Part shown: piece after piece, positions 56,919 through 64,000 of the stretch
Numbering within the stretch: the first letter of the stretch is position 1
Layout of the letters: each line of letters begins with the position of its first letter
DNA from: Amycolatopsis tucumanensis
Lineage (GTDB): Bacteria > Actinomycetota > Actinomycetes > Mycobacteriales > Pseudonocardiaceae
NCBI RefSeq assembly: GCF_021654135.1
Contig: NZ_JAKGSD010000036.1
Span: 20,759 to 84,758 of the forward strand
DNA length: 64,000 bases
Direction: 5' to 3'
Translations under genes and position numbers: made by a program
The notes under the pieces: generated by a model
The model's input: the letters and a program-made list of their open reading frames with translations, nothing else
What the model was told of the DNA's origin: nothing
The model's database searches: none

Positions 56919-58369
56919 TGCTGACGACCGAGCAGCTGGGGCACCTGCGGCACTGGGACAACCTGTCGCGGCAGCAGACCAACGACTGGTCGCTGATGCA
57001 GGGCAAGGGGGTGAGCCAGGACGACTTCGGTGGCTACCGGTTCCAGCTCGCCTACATGATCTACGGGCTGGCGCTGACCCACCGGCACCGGCTGCCCGCC
57101 GCGCCGGGGCTGTTCCAGCCGACGATCCAGCGACTGATCACCAAACTGCTGGAGCCCGAAGTGTGGCTGTACTGGCGGGACGTCAGCCGCGGCGGGTCGG
57201 TGTTCAACGCCCACCTCGGCGAGTTCGGGGAGGAATGGGATCCGGTCGTCCGTGACAACATCATGTACAGCGCCTACGTGCAGTCCACCGCGCTGCTGCA
57301 CGACTACCTCTTCGCCGACGACCGCTACGCCCGGCCGGAATCGCTGACCTTCCGGCACTGGTCGTTCTTCTGGGGCGGGGGCGAGAAGCGGTTCGCCTAC
57401 GACCGCGACTCGCTCACCGAGCACCTGTACTGGCAGATGGTGGCCAACGGCTACCTCGGCGTCGCGTGTGAACCCAACTGCATCTTCCAGATCTGCAACC
57501 AGCCCGCCATCCTCGGCTTCCGGCTGCACGACCTGATCACCGGCGGCCACCGCGCCGAGGAGGTCGTCGCCGGGTACGAACAGGCCTGGGCCGACTTCGG
57601 CCGGCTCGACGCAGGCGGCCACTACAACACGATGATGCTCGCGGATTCACGGCGGGTCCGGCCGAACGAGGTGCCCTCACCGTGGGTGGACGCCTGGTGC
57701 GGGGCGCTGATGAACATGTGGAACGGCGACTTCGTGCACCAGCACTACCCGCGGCAGGTCAGCGACTTCCTGATCCCCGGCCCGGACGGCACCCTGTCGG
57801 TGCCCTCGGCGCCGGCGCGAGAGGTCATGGGCCAGCGCGTCATTGCCGACACCTGCGACTTCGGCTGGGTCGCCGCCTGGGCCGCCGAGATGGGCGACAA
57901 GGCCACTGTGGACGGTCTGCTCGGCCACGCCGACCGGTTCTTCTCCCCGGTGTGGCGCGACGGCGGGCTCTACTACCCGCGCAACGACACGCTGACCGAC
58001 GAGGACGGGAACCGTACGGAGATCGAACCGATGAGCGGCAACGTCCTGCTCGGCTACGCCCGGCTCAACGTTCCCGACGGCCTGCGCGGCCTCTACCAGG
58101 ACCCCTGGCCGGACGGGCACTTCACCGAGCCCGCGATCGTCGCCGTGGACCGCAACGTCGACGTCAGCCGCGCCGAAGTGATCGACGGCGTCCTGCACGC
58201 GCGGGTGCGGATCAACCCGGCCGTACCCGGCGGCGGCACCCTGACCTTCGGCCGTCTTCCCGCGCGCTGGCGCCTGACCGTCAACGGTACCGCGGTGCCC
58301 ACCAACGACCCCGTCTTCGCCGTTCCGTATGGACCGGCTCTCGACATCACTCTGGAGCGTCTGCCATGA
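56918..58369 (+). CDS. Linalool dehydratase/isomerase-like protein
   Basis: 483 residues. The segment GVACEPNCIFQICNQPAILG (residues 181-200) aligns with the LDI segment I recall as [20 protein letters not shown] and keeps the two active-site Cys residues at the same distance (Cys184 and Cys193, nine apart). Other shared blocks are YRFQLAYMIYGLA (about 40), EEWDPVVRDNIMY (about 105) and AWAAEMGDKATVDGLLGH. The LDI His after NIMYKG is Tyr120 here. LDI is periplasmic in Castellaniella, but no signal peptide is visible here, and a beta-rich C-terminal part (about 380-483) is extra. It probably hydrates, dehydrates or isomerises a terpenoid or other alkenol. It overlaps the SCO-like gene (ATGA). 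Confidence 0.78.
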   Translation: MLTTEQLGHLRHWDNLSRQQTNDWSLMQGKGVSQDDFGGYRFQLAYMIYGLALTHRHRLPAAPGLFQPTIQRLITKLLEPEVWLYWRDVSRGGSVFNAHLGEFGEEWDPVVRDNIMYSAYVQSTALLHDYLFADDRYARPESLTFRHWSFFWGGGEKRFAYDRDSLTEHLYWQMVANGYLGVACEPNCIFQICNQPAILGFRLHDLITGGHRAEEVVAGYEQAWADFGRLDAGGHYNTMMLADSRRVRPNEVPSPWVDAWCGALMNMWNGDFVHQHYPRQVSDFLIPGPDGTLSVPSAPAREVMGQRVIADTCDFGWVAAWAAEMGDKATVDGLLGHADRFFSPVWRDGGLYYPRNDTLTDEDGNRTEIEPMSGNVLLGYARLNVPDGLRGLYQDPWPDGHFTEPAIVAVDRNVDVSRAEVIDGVLHARVRINPAVPGGGTLTFGRLPARWRLTVNGTAVPTNDPVFAVPYGPALDITLERLP

Positions 58370-58851
58370 CTGCGCCCGCCCACCCCACCTTCACCCTGGT
58401 CGACCACCATGGAACCCCGGTGACGGAAGCCAGCTACCGCGGCCGCTGGACCGTCGTGTTGTTCGGCTTCACCCGCTGCCGCGTGGTCTGCCCACGAGCG
58501 CTCGGCCGCCTGTCGGAGGCGCTCGCCTCCGCCGAGGTCGAGGCGCTCTACATCACCGTCGACCCCGACCGCGACACGCCCGAAGTCCTGCGGCAGTTCC
58601 TGGAAAGCGGCTATCCGCGGTTCACCGGGCTCACCGGCACCGCCGAACAGACCGACGCCGCCCGCCGGGCCTTCGGCGTCTTCGCCCGTCGCCGGCCCGA
58701 TCCCGAGGACCCCGACGGCTACGCCGTCCCGCACACGGCCATCACCTACCTGCTCGGCCCCGACGGCGACTACCGCACCCACTGGACCGACACGGCCGAC
58801 GCCGACACCATCGCCGCCGATCTCGCACACGCCCTGGAAGGACGATCATGA
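58366..58851 (+). CDS. SCO1/SenC-like thioredoxin-fold protein, no export signal
   Basis: 161 residues. The metal/redox motif is GFTRCRVVCPRALGRL with Cys38 and Cys42 (CxxxC), and the third ligand His123 is in VPHTAITYLLGPDG. YITVDPDRDTPEVLRQFLES is the central SCO block. SCO proteins normally are membrane- or lipid-anchored and assist copper insertion or thiol redox at cytochrome oxidase. This one starts directly at the domain with no signal, lipobox or membrane helix. It overlaps the LDI-like gene by 4 bases and no oxidase genes are near. A thiol redox partner or copper donor for the Cys-dependent LDI-like enzyme is a reasonable inference. Confidence 0.82.
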   Translation: MTAPAHPTFTLVDHHGTPVTEASYRGRWTVVLFGFTRCRVVCPRALGRLSEALASAEVEALYITVDPDRDTPEVLRQFLESGYPRFTGLTGTAEQTDAARRAFGVFARRRPDPEDPDGYAVPHTAITYLLGPDGDYRTHWTDTADADTIAADLAHALEGRS

Positions 58852-58856
58852 CCGGC

Positions 58857-58883
58857 CGGCCGCGAGTCATGCACTCGCGGCCG
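58857..58883. terminator. Perfect stem-loop after the LDI-like operon
   Basis: CGGCCGCGAGT (58857-58867) pairs with ACTCGCGGCCG (58873-58883) around a 5-base loop, 6 bases after the SCO-like stop. It separates that operon from the convergent tartrate dehydrogenase gene. No T-run. Confidence 0.7.
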
Positions 58884-58957
58884 AGCGGCAGCGCCGGAAC
58901 TCACCGTCGCGACGCGGGCAGCCCGCTCTGTTCCCCACCGGCCGTGAGAATCCGGGT

Positions 58958-60040
58958 TCAGCTGCCGAGGTTGTCGATCACCGCGGCAACCACGTCGCCG
59001 GTCTTGGCGGTGCCGCCGACGTCCGGTGTGCGGATCCCAGCGGCGGTGGTCGCCTCGATCGCCGCGCGCACGCGGTCGGCCTCTGTGGACAGTCCGAAGT
59101 GGTCCAGCATGAGCGCGGCGCTGCCGATGGCGCCGATGGGGTTGGCCAGTCCCTTCCCGGCGATGTCCGGGGCGGACCCGTGCACCGGCTCGAACATCGA
59201 CGGGAACCGGCGCTCGGGGTTGAGGTTCGCGCTGGCCGCGAGGCCGAGGCTGCCGGCAAGCGCCGAGCCGAGGTCGGAGAGGATGTCGGCGTTGAGGTTG
59301 GACGCCACGACCACCGAGAGGTCCTCGGGCTTGAGCACGAACTTCGCCGACATGGCGTCCACCAGCACGCTCTCGGTTTCCACGTCCGGGTAGTCACGGG
59401 CGACACGCGCGAAGGTCTCGTCCCAGAGCACCATCCCGTACTGCTGGGCGTTGCTCTTGGTCACCGACGACACCTTCTTGCGGTCGCGGCCGCGGGCGAG
59501 GTCGAAGGCGAACCGCATGATCCGCTCGCACCCCTTTTCGGTGAACAGCGCGGTCTGCAGCGCGACCTCGTTGCCGGGGCCGCGGCCGGCGAGGTTGCGG
59601 CCGCCGAGCCCGGCGTACTCGCCTTCGCTGTTCTCCCGCACCACCACCCAGTCCAGCGGGGTGTGGTCGGCCTTGCGCAGGGGCGAGGTGATGCCGGGGT
59701 GGAAGTGCACGGGGCGCACGTTGGCCCACTGGTCGAAGTTCTGGCAGATCCGCAGCCTCAGGCCCCACAGGCTGATGTGGTCGGGCACCGACGGCCAGCC
59801 GACCGCGCCGAAGTAGATGGCGTCGAAGTCGCGCAGCACCTCAAGGCCGTCGTCGTCCATCATGCGGCCGGTCCGCTCGTAGTAGCCGCACCCCCAGGGG
59901 AACTCGGTCCAGTCGAAGGCGAACGCGCCGCCGGAGTTCTCGGCCAGCGCGTCGAGGACGGTGCGCCCGGCGGCGACGACTTCGGTGCCGACGCCGTCCG
60001 CGGGGACCGCGGCGATCGTGAAGGTGCGGGTTGCTGACAT
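58958..60040 (-). CDS. ttuC: Tartrate dehydrogenase/decarboxylase (beta-decarboxylating dehydrogenase family)
   Basis: 360 residues. N-terminal IAAVPADGVGTEVVAAGRTV, FDWTEFPWGCGYYERTGRMM near residue 43, and FGAVGWPSVPDHISLW near residue 75 are specific for tartrate dehydrogenase. Family residues include the Arg/Glu block VRENSEGEYAGLGG near 137 and the metal Asp region ASNLNADILSDLGSALAGSLG near 255. The enzyme acts on tartrate or D-malate with NAD and Mn, and can give D-glycerate plus CO2. GGGAG precedes ATG 60040. A LysR gene lies upstream on the same strand, and glycerate kinase and a dicarboxylate carrier are next, which fits tartrate use. Confidence 0.9.
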   Translation of the reverse strand: MSATRTFTIAAVPADGVGTEVVAAGRTVLDALAENSGGAFAFDWTEFPWGCGYYERTGRMMDDDGLEVLRDFDAIYFGAVGWPSVPDHISLWGLRLRICQNFDQWANVRPVHFHPGITSPLRKADHTPLDWVVVRENSEGEYAGLGGRNLAGRGPGNEVALQTALFTEKGCERIMRFAFDLARGRDRKKVSSVTKSNAQQYGMVLWDETFARVARDYPDVETESVLVDAMSAKFVLKPEDLSVVVASNLNADILSDLGSALAGSLGLAASANLNPERRFPSMFEPVHGSAPDIAGKGLANPIGAIGSAALMLDHFGLSTEADRVRAAIEATTAAGIRTPDVGGTAKTGDVVAAVIDNLGS

Positions 60041-60132
60041 CGAAGGGCTCCCTGGACGGGTCGGCTGCGCTGACACCCCGAGTGAAGCGCCGGGACCGGC
60101 CGTGCGTCCAAGACGCGCTGCCGATCCGATTC

Positions 60133-60147
60133 ATAGGCCGGACCTAT
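60133..60147. promoter_or_regulatory. ATAGG-N5-CCTAT dyad upstream of tartrate dehydrogenase
   Basis: ATAGG (60133-60137) and CCTAT (60143-60147) form a dyad across the end of the lysR gene, about 95 bases before the tartrate dehydrogenase start. The size suits a LysR contact (T-N11-A). CCTATC also occurs at 61058-61063 in the lysR/glycerate kinase gap. Confidence 0.4.
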
Positions 60148-61025
60148 CCAGCCTGCTCAACGAATCGGCGAGCCAGCGCCCGGAAGGCCTGCGCGGCCGG
60201 GGTCAGCGGGGCGGCCCGGCTCAGCAGGGCGACGTGCAGGCGGGCCGGGTGGTCCAGGCGCGCGACCTGGGCTCCGGCGCGGCGGGCGAGCGTGGCCCAG
60301 GCCGAGGGCAGCACCGCCACTCCGTCGCCGGCGAGCACGAGCGGCAGGATCGACGCGCGGTGGGCGACCTCCGCGACGATCCGCACGTCCAGGTGCGCCG
60401 CGCGGATGTCGTCGACCACCTGGCGCATGAGGCTGCCGGGCGGCGAGGCGATCAGGTCCACCCCGGCCAGAGCGTCGACCGGCACGGGATCACCGGGCGG
60501 GACGCCGGCGCCGACGAGCACGAAGTCCTGTTCCTGCAACGGAAGGACCTCCAGCCCCGGCGGGCGCAGCACCCCGGGCGCCCCGACGAGCCCGAGTTCG
60601 CAGGCGCCCTGGCGAACCTGCTGCACGACCTCGTCGACGGTGAAGGCCGCGCCCGCTTCCACGGTGATCCCCGGGTGCCGCTCGGTGAACACACGGGTCA
60701 GGGTGCTCAACGGCTCGATCCCGGGCGAGGGCATCGTGACCAGTTCGACGCGGCCACGCTGGACGCCCTTCAACGACTCCATCGTCGCCTTCGCCGTGCG
60801 CAGGTCCCGCAGCACCTGCCGGGCCGGTCCGATCAGCTCGCCGCCGGCGTCGCTGAGCACCACCCGCCGCCCGACGCGGTGGAACAGCTTGACGCCCACC
60901 TCCCGCTCGAGACCGGCGATCGCCTGGGACAGCGACGGCTGCGCGATGTGCAGGGCCTGCGCGGCGCGGCCGAACCCGTCGTGGTCGACGATCGCCAGAA
61001 AGTACTCCAGCTGCCGCGCGTCCAT
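60144..61025 (-). CDS. LysR-family transcriptional regulator
   Basis: 293 residues. HTH at about residues 3-62 (RQLEYFLAIVDHDGFGRAAQ, then IAQPSLSQAIAGLEREVGVK and RRVVLSDAGGELI). The sensor domain follows (VELVTMPSPGIEPLSTLTRV onward). ATG 61025 is preferred to a TTG two codons earlier, and neither has a ribosome site. It is upstream of tartrate dehydrogenase on the same strand and divergent from glycerate kinase and the DctA-type carrier. It is therefore placed to control both sides of the module, probably with tartrate or an intermediate as inducer. Confidence 0.9.
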   Translation of the reverse strand: MDARQLEYFLAIVDHDGFGRAAQALHIAQPSLSQAIAGLEREVGVKLFHRVGRRVVLSDAGGELIGPARQVLRDLRTAKATMESLKGVQRGRVELVTMPSPGIEPLSTLTRVFTERHPGITVEAGAAFTVDEVVQQVRQGACELGLVGAPGVLRPPGLEVLPLQEQDFVLVGAGVPPGDPVPVDALAGVDLIASPPGSLMRQVVDDIRAAHLDVRIVAEVAHRASILPLVLAGDGVAVLPSAWATLARRAGAQVARLDHPARLHVALLSRAAPLTPAAQAFRALARRFVEQAG

Positions 61026-61154
61026 CCTCAACTCCCAGCTCAGGGCCTTGCCATTGGTTGAGCCTATCAGTCGGGTAGCAAGGTTCTCTTGGACGCGGCG
61101 GCCGGCCGGGGGTCATGGTGGTGCGCGGTCGATCAGCGAGTCGAGGAGGACGGG

Positions 61155-62270
61155 ATGGGCGAGGTCGTCGTGGCTCTCGATTCGTTCAAGGGGTCGCTGG
61201 GGGCGGCGCAGGCCACGGCCGCGCTCGCCCGCGGGCTGCGCCGGCACGCCGCGCGGCCGGCGGTGCACGAGCACCCCGTGGCCGACGGCGGCGAGGGCAC
61301 TGTCGACGCCGCGATTGCCGCCGGTTTCACCCCGGCCGGGCTCACCGTCACGGGTCCCCTCGGTCAGCCGGTCGCCGCTCGCTACGCGCACCGTGGCGAG
61401 GTCGCGGTGGTCGAGCTGGCGCAGGCGTCGGGATTGCCGGACGCGCCAAGTCCCACGACGGCGCTCGCCGCCTCCACGTTCGGCACCGGCGAGCTGATCG
61501 CGGCAGCTCTCGACGCGGGCCACCGGCAGGTGGTCGTCGGGCTCGGCGGCAGCGCGACGACCGACGGCGGAACCGGGCTCCTCGCCGCGCTCGGCGCCCG
61601 GTTGCTCGACGCGGCCGGACGCGAACTGACCGGCCGCACCTCCGCCCTGCCCGCGGTCGCGGCGGTCGACCTGACCAGTCTGCACCGCGGGCTTCGCGAC
61701 GCCGAGCTGGTCGTGGCCTGCGACGTCGACAACCCCCTGCTCGGGCCCGAAGGTGCGGCAGCGGTGTTCGGGCCGCAGAAGGGCGCCGACGAGGCGACGG
61801 TCGCCACGCTGGAGCGCGCGCTGAGCGCGTGGGCGCCGCTTCTGGAGGCGGCCACCGGCGCCGCCGCGGCGGACGCGCCGGGCGCGGGCGCCGCCGGCGG
61901 CGCGGGGTTCGCCCTGTTCACGCTGGGAGCGCGCCGCGTGCCCGGAATCGATCTCGTCCTGCGCCTGACCGGGTTGCCGGAGCGACTGCCGCGGGCCGAT
62001 CTCGTGATCACCGGTGAGGGATCGCTGGACCGGCAGAGCCTGCGCGGAAAAGCGCCGCTGGGCGTGGCCGCCGCCGCTCGGCTGGCGGGGGTGCCTGCCT
62101 ACGTGGTGGCCGGGCGCAGCCGGCTCACTCCCGCCGAAGTCACCGCCGCCGGGTTCGCGGGCGCGTTCACCCTCACCGATCTCGAACCGGACCCCGGCCG
62201 GTGCATGGCCGAGGCCGTCCCGCTGCTGGAACGCCTGGGCGAACAACTCGCCCGGCACGTGTTCGGCTGA
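61155..62270 (+). CDS. Glycerate 2-kinase (GlxK/GarK type)
   Basis: 371 residues. The family starts with VVVALDSFKGSLGAAQATAA at residue 3. HPVADGGEGTVDAAIAAGF is near residue 37, VVGLGGSATTDGGTGLLAALGA near 130, CDVDNPLLGPEGAAAVFGPQKGA near 192, and ADLVITGEGSLDRQSLRGKAP near 281. It phosphorylates D-glycerate with ATP to 2-phosphoglycerate, which enters glycolysis. GAGGAGGA lies 4 to 11 bases before ATG 61155. The next gene, a dicarboxylate carrier, begins 34 bases after the stop. With tartrate dehydrogenase divergent, it completes a tartrate to glycerate to 2-phosphoglycerate route. Confidence 0.93.
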   Translation: MGEVVVALDSFKGSLGAAQATAALARGLRRHAARPAVHEHPVADGGEGTVDAAIAAGFTPAGLTVTGPLGQPVAARYAHRGEVAVVELAQASGLPDAPSPTTALAASTFGTGELIAAALDAGHRQVVVGLGGSATTDGGTGLLAALGARLLDAAGRELTGRTSALPAVAAVDLTSLHRGLRDAELVVACDVDNPLLGPEGAAAVFGPQKGADEATVATLERALSAWAPLLEAATGAAAADAPGAGAAGGAGFALFTLGARRVPGIDLVLRLTGLPERLPRADLVITGEGSLDRQSLRGKAPLGVAAAARLAGVPAYVVAGRSRLTPAEVTAAGFAGAFTLTDLEPDPGRCMAEAVPLLERLGEQLARHVFG

Positions 62271-62304
62271 CTCCCCCACCCACCCCGACGCGCAGGAGGA
62301 TGCA

Positions 62305-63693
62305 ATGACGCACGCCCCCGCGGCCCCGCCGCGCCGCCGCAAGCCCTGGTACCGGCAGCTCTACGTGCAGGTCCTGATCGCCATCGTCATCGGCATCGTC
62401 CTCGGGTGGCGTGCGCCCGGCCTGGGCGAGGCGATGCAGCCCATCGGCACCACCTTCATCGCCGCGATGAAGATGCTCATCGGCCCCATCGTGTTCCTCA
62501 CCATCATCGGCGGCATCGCCGGCGTGGCGGACCTGAAGAAGGTCGGCCTCACCGGGCTGAAAGCGCTGACCTACTTCCAGGCCGGCACGATCGTCGCGCT
62601 GGTGTTCGGCCTGGTCGCGATCAACATCGTGCGGCTCGGCGACGGCGTCGACGCCGACCCGTCCACCCTGCACCCCACGGGCAACGCCGAACGCTACATC
62701 GAAACCGGCGAAACCCAGCACTGGTGGGAGTTCTTCACCCACCTGGTGCCGGACAGCTTCGTCGGTGCCTTCACCGACGGTGACATCCTGCAGATCATCT
62801 TCCTGGCCGTGCTGTTCGGCATCGCGATCAAGGCGATCGGCCCGCTCGGCGACCCGATCGTCACTGGCGTGAAGCGGCTCACCGAAGTCGTGTTCAAGGT
62901 GCTGAGCTTCGTGATGAAGGCCGCCCCGCTCGGCGCCTTCGGTGCGATGGCCTACGCCGTCGGCGCGTTCGGACTGTCCACACTGTCCAGTCTCGGCTCG
63001 CTGATCCTGCTGTTCTACGTCACCTCGATCCTGTTCGTGGTCGTCGTGCTCGGCGGCCTGCTGCGCGCCTACGTCGGGTTGAGCATCTTCCGGCTGTTCC
63101 GGTACCTGCGGGAGGAGTTCTTCCTCGTCCTCGGCACGTCGACCGCGGAGCCGGCCCTGCCCGGCCTGATGCGCAAACTGACGTTCCTCGGCGCGGACCG
63201 GTCCACCGTCGGCCTGGTGGTGCCGACCGGGTACAGCTTCAACCTCGACGGCGCGGCGATCTACCTGTCGCTGGCCGCGCTCTACATCGCGCAGGCCACC
63301 AACACGCCGCTGACCGTCCCCCAGCAGCTCGGGCTCCTCGCGGTCATGCTGCTGACGTCGAAGGGCGCGGCCGGCGTCGCAGGCGGCGGGTTCATCGCCC
63401 TCACGGCGACGCTGTCGACCATCGGCACCGTCCCCGCAGCCGGCATCATGCTGATCTTCGGCATCGACAAGTTCATGTCCGAATGCCGGGCCCTGGTGAA
63501 CTTCTACGGCAACGCGGTGGCCACCCTGGTCATCGCCAAATGGGACCACAACCTCGACCTGGCACGCGCCCGCGAGGTCCTCGGCGACCCCACCTCGGCA
63601 GACCGCGCCCTCGCCCCCGAACCGGCGACCACCCAGCCGGACCCCGCCGACGGGACACCCTCCAGTGCAGCGCCCGCTCAGGCCGCGCACTGA
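62305..63693 (+). CDS. Dicarboxylate:cation symporter (DctA/GltP family)
   Basis: A 462-residue membrane protein of the DAACS family. LYVQVLIAIVIGIVLGW (first helix), FIAAMKMLIGPIVFLTIIGGIA near 50, EEFFLVLGTSTAEPALPGLM near 270 (the Ser-rich hairpin is altered to GTSTAEPALP), PTGYSFNLDGAAIYLSLAALY near 310 and GIDKFMSECRALVNFYGNAV near 385 are conserved family segments. The family imports C4-dicarboxylates or acidic amino acids with protons or sodium. Next to tartrate dehydrogenase and glycerate kinase, tartrate, malate or succinate are the likely substrates. AGGAGGA precedes ATG 62305. The C-terminal 40 residues are Pro/Ala-rich and probably cytosolic. Confidence 0.92.
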   Translation: MTHAPAAPPRRRKPWYRQLYVQVLIAIVIGIVLGWRAPGLGEAMQPIGTTFIAAMKMLIGPIVFLTIIGGIAGVADLKKVGLTGLKALTYFQAGTIVALVFGLVAINIVRLGDGVDADPSTLHPTGNAERYIETGETQHWWEFFTHLVPDSFVGAFTDGDILQIIFLAVLFGIAIKAIGPLGDPIVTGVKRLTEVVFKVLSFVMKAAPLGAFGAMAYAVGAFGLSTLSSLGSLILLFYVTSILFVVVVLGGLLRAYVGLSIFRLFRYLREEFFLVLGTSTAEPALPGLMRKLTFLGADRSTVGLVVPTGYSFNLDGAAIYLSLAALYIAQATNTPLTVPQQLGLLAVMLLTSKGAAGVAGGGFIALTATLSTIGTVPAAGIMLIFGIDKFMSECRALVNFYGNAVATLVIAKWDHNLDLARAREVLGDPTSADRALAPEPATTQPDPADGTPSSAAPAQAAH

Positions 63694-63704
63694 ACAGCGG
63701 GCGC
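63670..63704 (+). terminator. Stem-loop overlapping the end of the symporter gene
   Basis: GCGCCCGCT (63670-63678) pairs with AGCGGGCGC (63696-63704) around a 17-base loop that contains the stop codon. There is no T-run, so it is a weak candidate terminator. Confidence 0.35.
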
Positions 63705-63915
63705 GTCCGATGACCGCGGACGCCGGCGGGCCCGACATGCACCTCAACGTCACCATGCTGGCGTCGGCCGGGAAGTCCTACGGTCCCGGTGCTGCGCCGG
63801 ATCGCACCCCTCGCAGGGGCGCGACAAACAGCCCCGAGCCGTGTGGTGTGCGGTCAGTACATCACCGCCTGCCGAAGCTGAGCGTGAGCCGCACCTTGAG
63901 CCAGCGCCGCCGTGG
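63705..63915. other. Intergenic stretch, possible decayed sequence
   Basis: No intact gene is visible. A short plus-strand piece beginning MHLNVTMLASAGKSYGPG near 63737 faintly recalls the N-terminus of flavin-dependent monooxygenases of the luciferase family, but it ends quickly and is not supported further. Confidence 0.3.
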
Positions 63916-64000
63916 TCAGCGCCGCGCAGGAAGCCGGCTCTTGACCTGGTACTCGCGCAGCAGGCCGCGGCTGATGATCGTCTTCTGGATCTCGCTGGTG
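63916..64000 (-). CDS. Acyl-CoA dehydrogenase, C-terminal fragment (5' end outside window)
   Basis: The last 85 bases, read on the minus strand, give TSEIQKTIISRGLLREYQ and end at TGA 63918-63916. GTSEIQ(R/K)xxIxRxLL is the conserved C-terminal helix of acyl-CoA dehydrogenases, where it contacts FAD of the neighbouring subunit. Only 27 residues are visible, so chain-length preference and the rest of the protein cannot be judged. Confidence 0.75.
   Translation of the reverse strand, partial: TSEIQKTIISRGLLREYQVKSRLPARR

Noticed and set aside
58852..58957. A small gene starting at the ATGA after the SCO-like protein
   Set aside because: The frame runs through a perfect terminator-like stem-loop and into the convergent gene, with no recognisable residues.
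63737..63880. Fragment of a luciferase-type flavin monooxygenase
   Set aside because: Only about five residues at the start look similar, which is too little to call even a pseudogene.
1..64000. CRISPR array, insertion sequence, prophage or integrase
   Set aside because: No regularly spaced repeats, transposase, integrase or tRNA-linked direct repeats were seen on reading both strands.

Overview
The window reads as chromosomal DNA of a very GC-rich actinobacterium. Codon third positions are almost all G or C, GTG starts are common, several genes look leaderless, and the gene families fit Pseudonocardiaceae such as Amycolatopsis. The genus is an inference. I saw no rRNA, tRNA, phage, insertion sequence or CRISPR array.

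The region is a catabolic island: about a dozen short, self-contained modules. Each joins one local regulator to a few enzymes and often a transporter. (1) 1-2067: the end of a nitrilase/glycosyltransferase cluster of the MSMEG_0565 type, then a thioredoxin-reductase-like flavoprotein, a decayed class II aldolase and an anti-sigma-type ATPase. (2) 4743-8872: a GntR regulator divergent from an FAH hydrolase, an alpha/beta hydrolase, an amidohydrolase and a DUF1636 protein. (3) 8897-10225: a LysR regulator, a small protein and a deleted SDR. (4) 10320-15036: LacI, CoA-transferase, enoyl-CoA hydratase and an MFS transporter, with a shared perfect operator. (5) 15353-19210: M81 peptidase and MFS transporter, divergent from a double-HTH Lrp regulator. 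(6) 19197-24285: MFS, IlvD/Edd dehydratase and FAD oxidoreductase with a divergent GntR. (7) 24286-25698: gene decay, including a frameshifted DeoR regulator. (8) 25699-30704: three TetR-controlled pairs (SDR, alpha/beta hydrolase, flavin monooxygenase).

(9) 30710-38545: a seven-gene operon (cupin, flavin monooxygenase, RidA, AAHS transporter, alcohol dehydrogenase, esterase, FAH) facing a GAF-Fis regulator that lacks the AAA+ domain. It is probably for an aromatic compound. (10) 38553-39911: nitroreductase and TetR. (11) 39931-44000: a single-chain indolepyruvate ferredoxin oxidoreductase with an Lrp regulator. (12) 44037-48055: TetR with CocE/NonD hydrolase, cyclase and FAH. (13) 48268-53299: TetR, alpha/beta hydrolase, MDR reductase, epoxide-hydrolase-like enzyme and acyl-CoA ligase, tied together by three operators of the form TGTTAC-N12-GTAACR. 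(14) 53397-58851: a large LuxR (LAL) regulator followed by a tightly packed operon of alpha/beta hydrolase, linalool dehydratase/isomerase-like protein and cytosolic SCO-like protein. (15) 58958-63693: tartrate dehydrogenase, LysR, glycerate kinase and a DctA-type carrier, which together form a plausible route from tartrate to 2-phosphoglycerate. The window ends inside an acyl-CoA dehydrogenase.

The most interesting items are the LDI-like/SCO-like operon, the three-site TGTTAC regulon, a nitrilase paralogue whose triad reads Asp-Lys-Asp, and the set of perfect or near-perfect palindromes that mark nearly every module.
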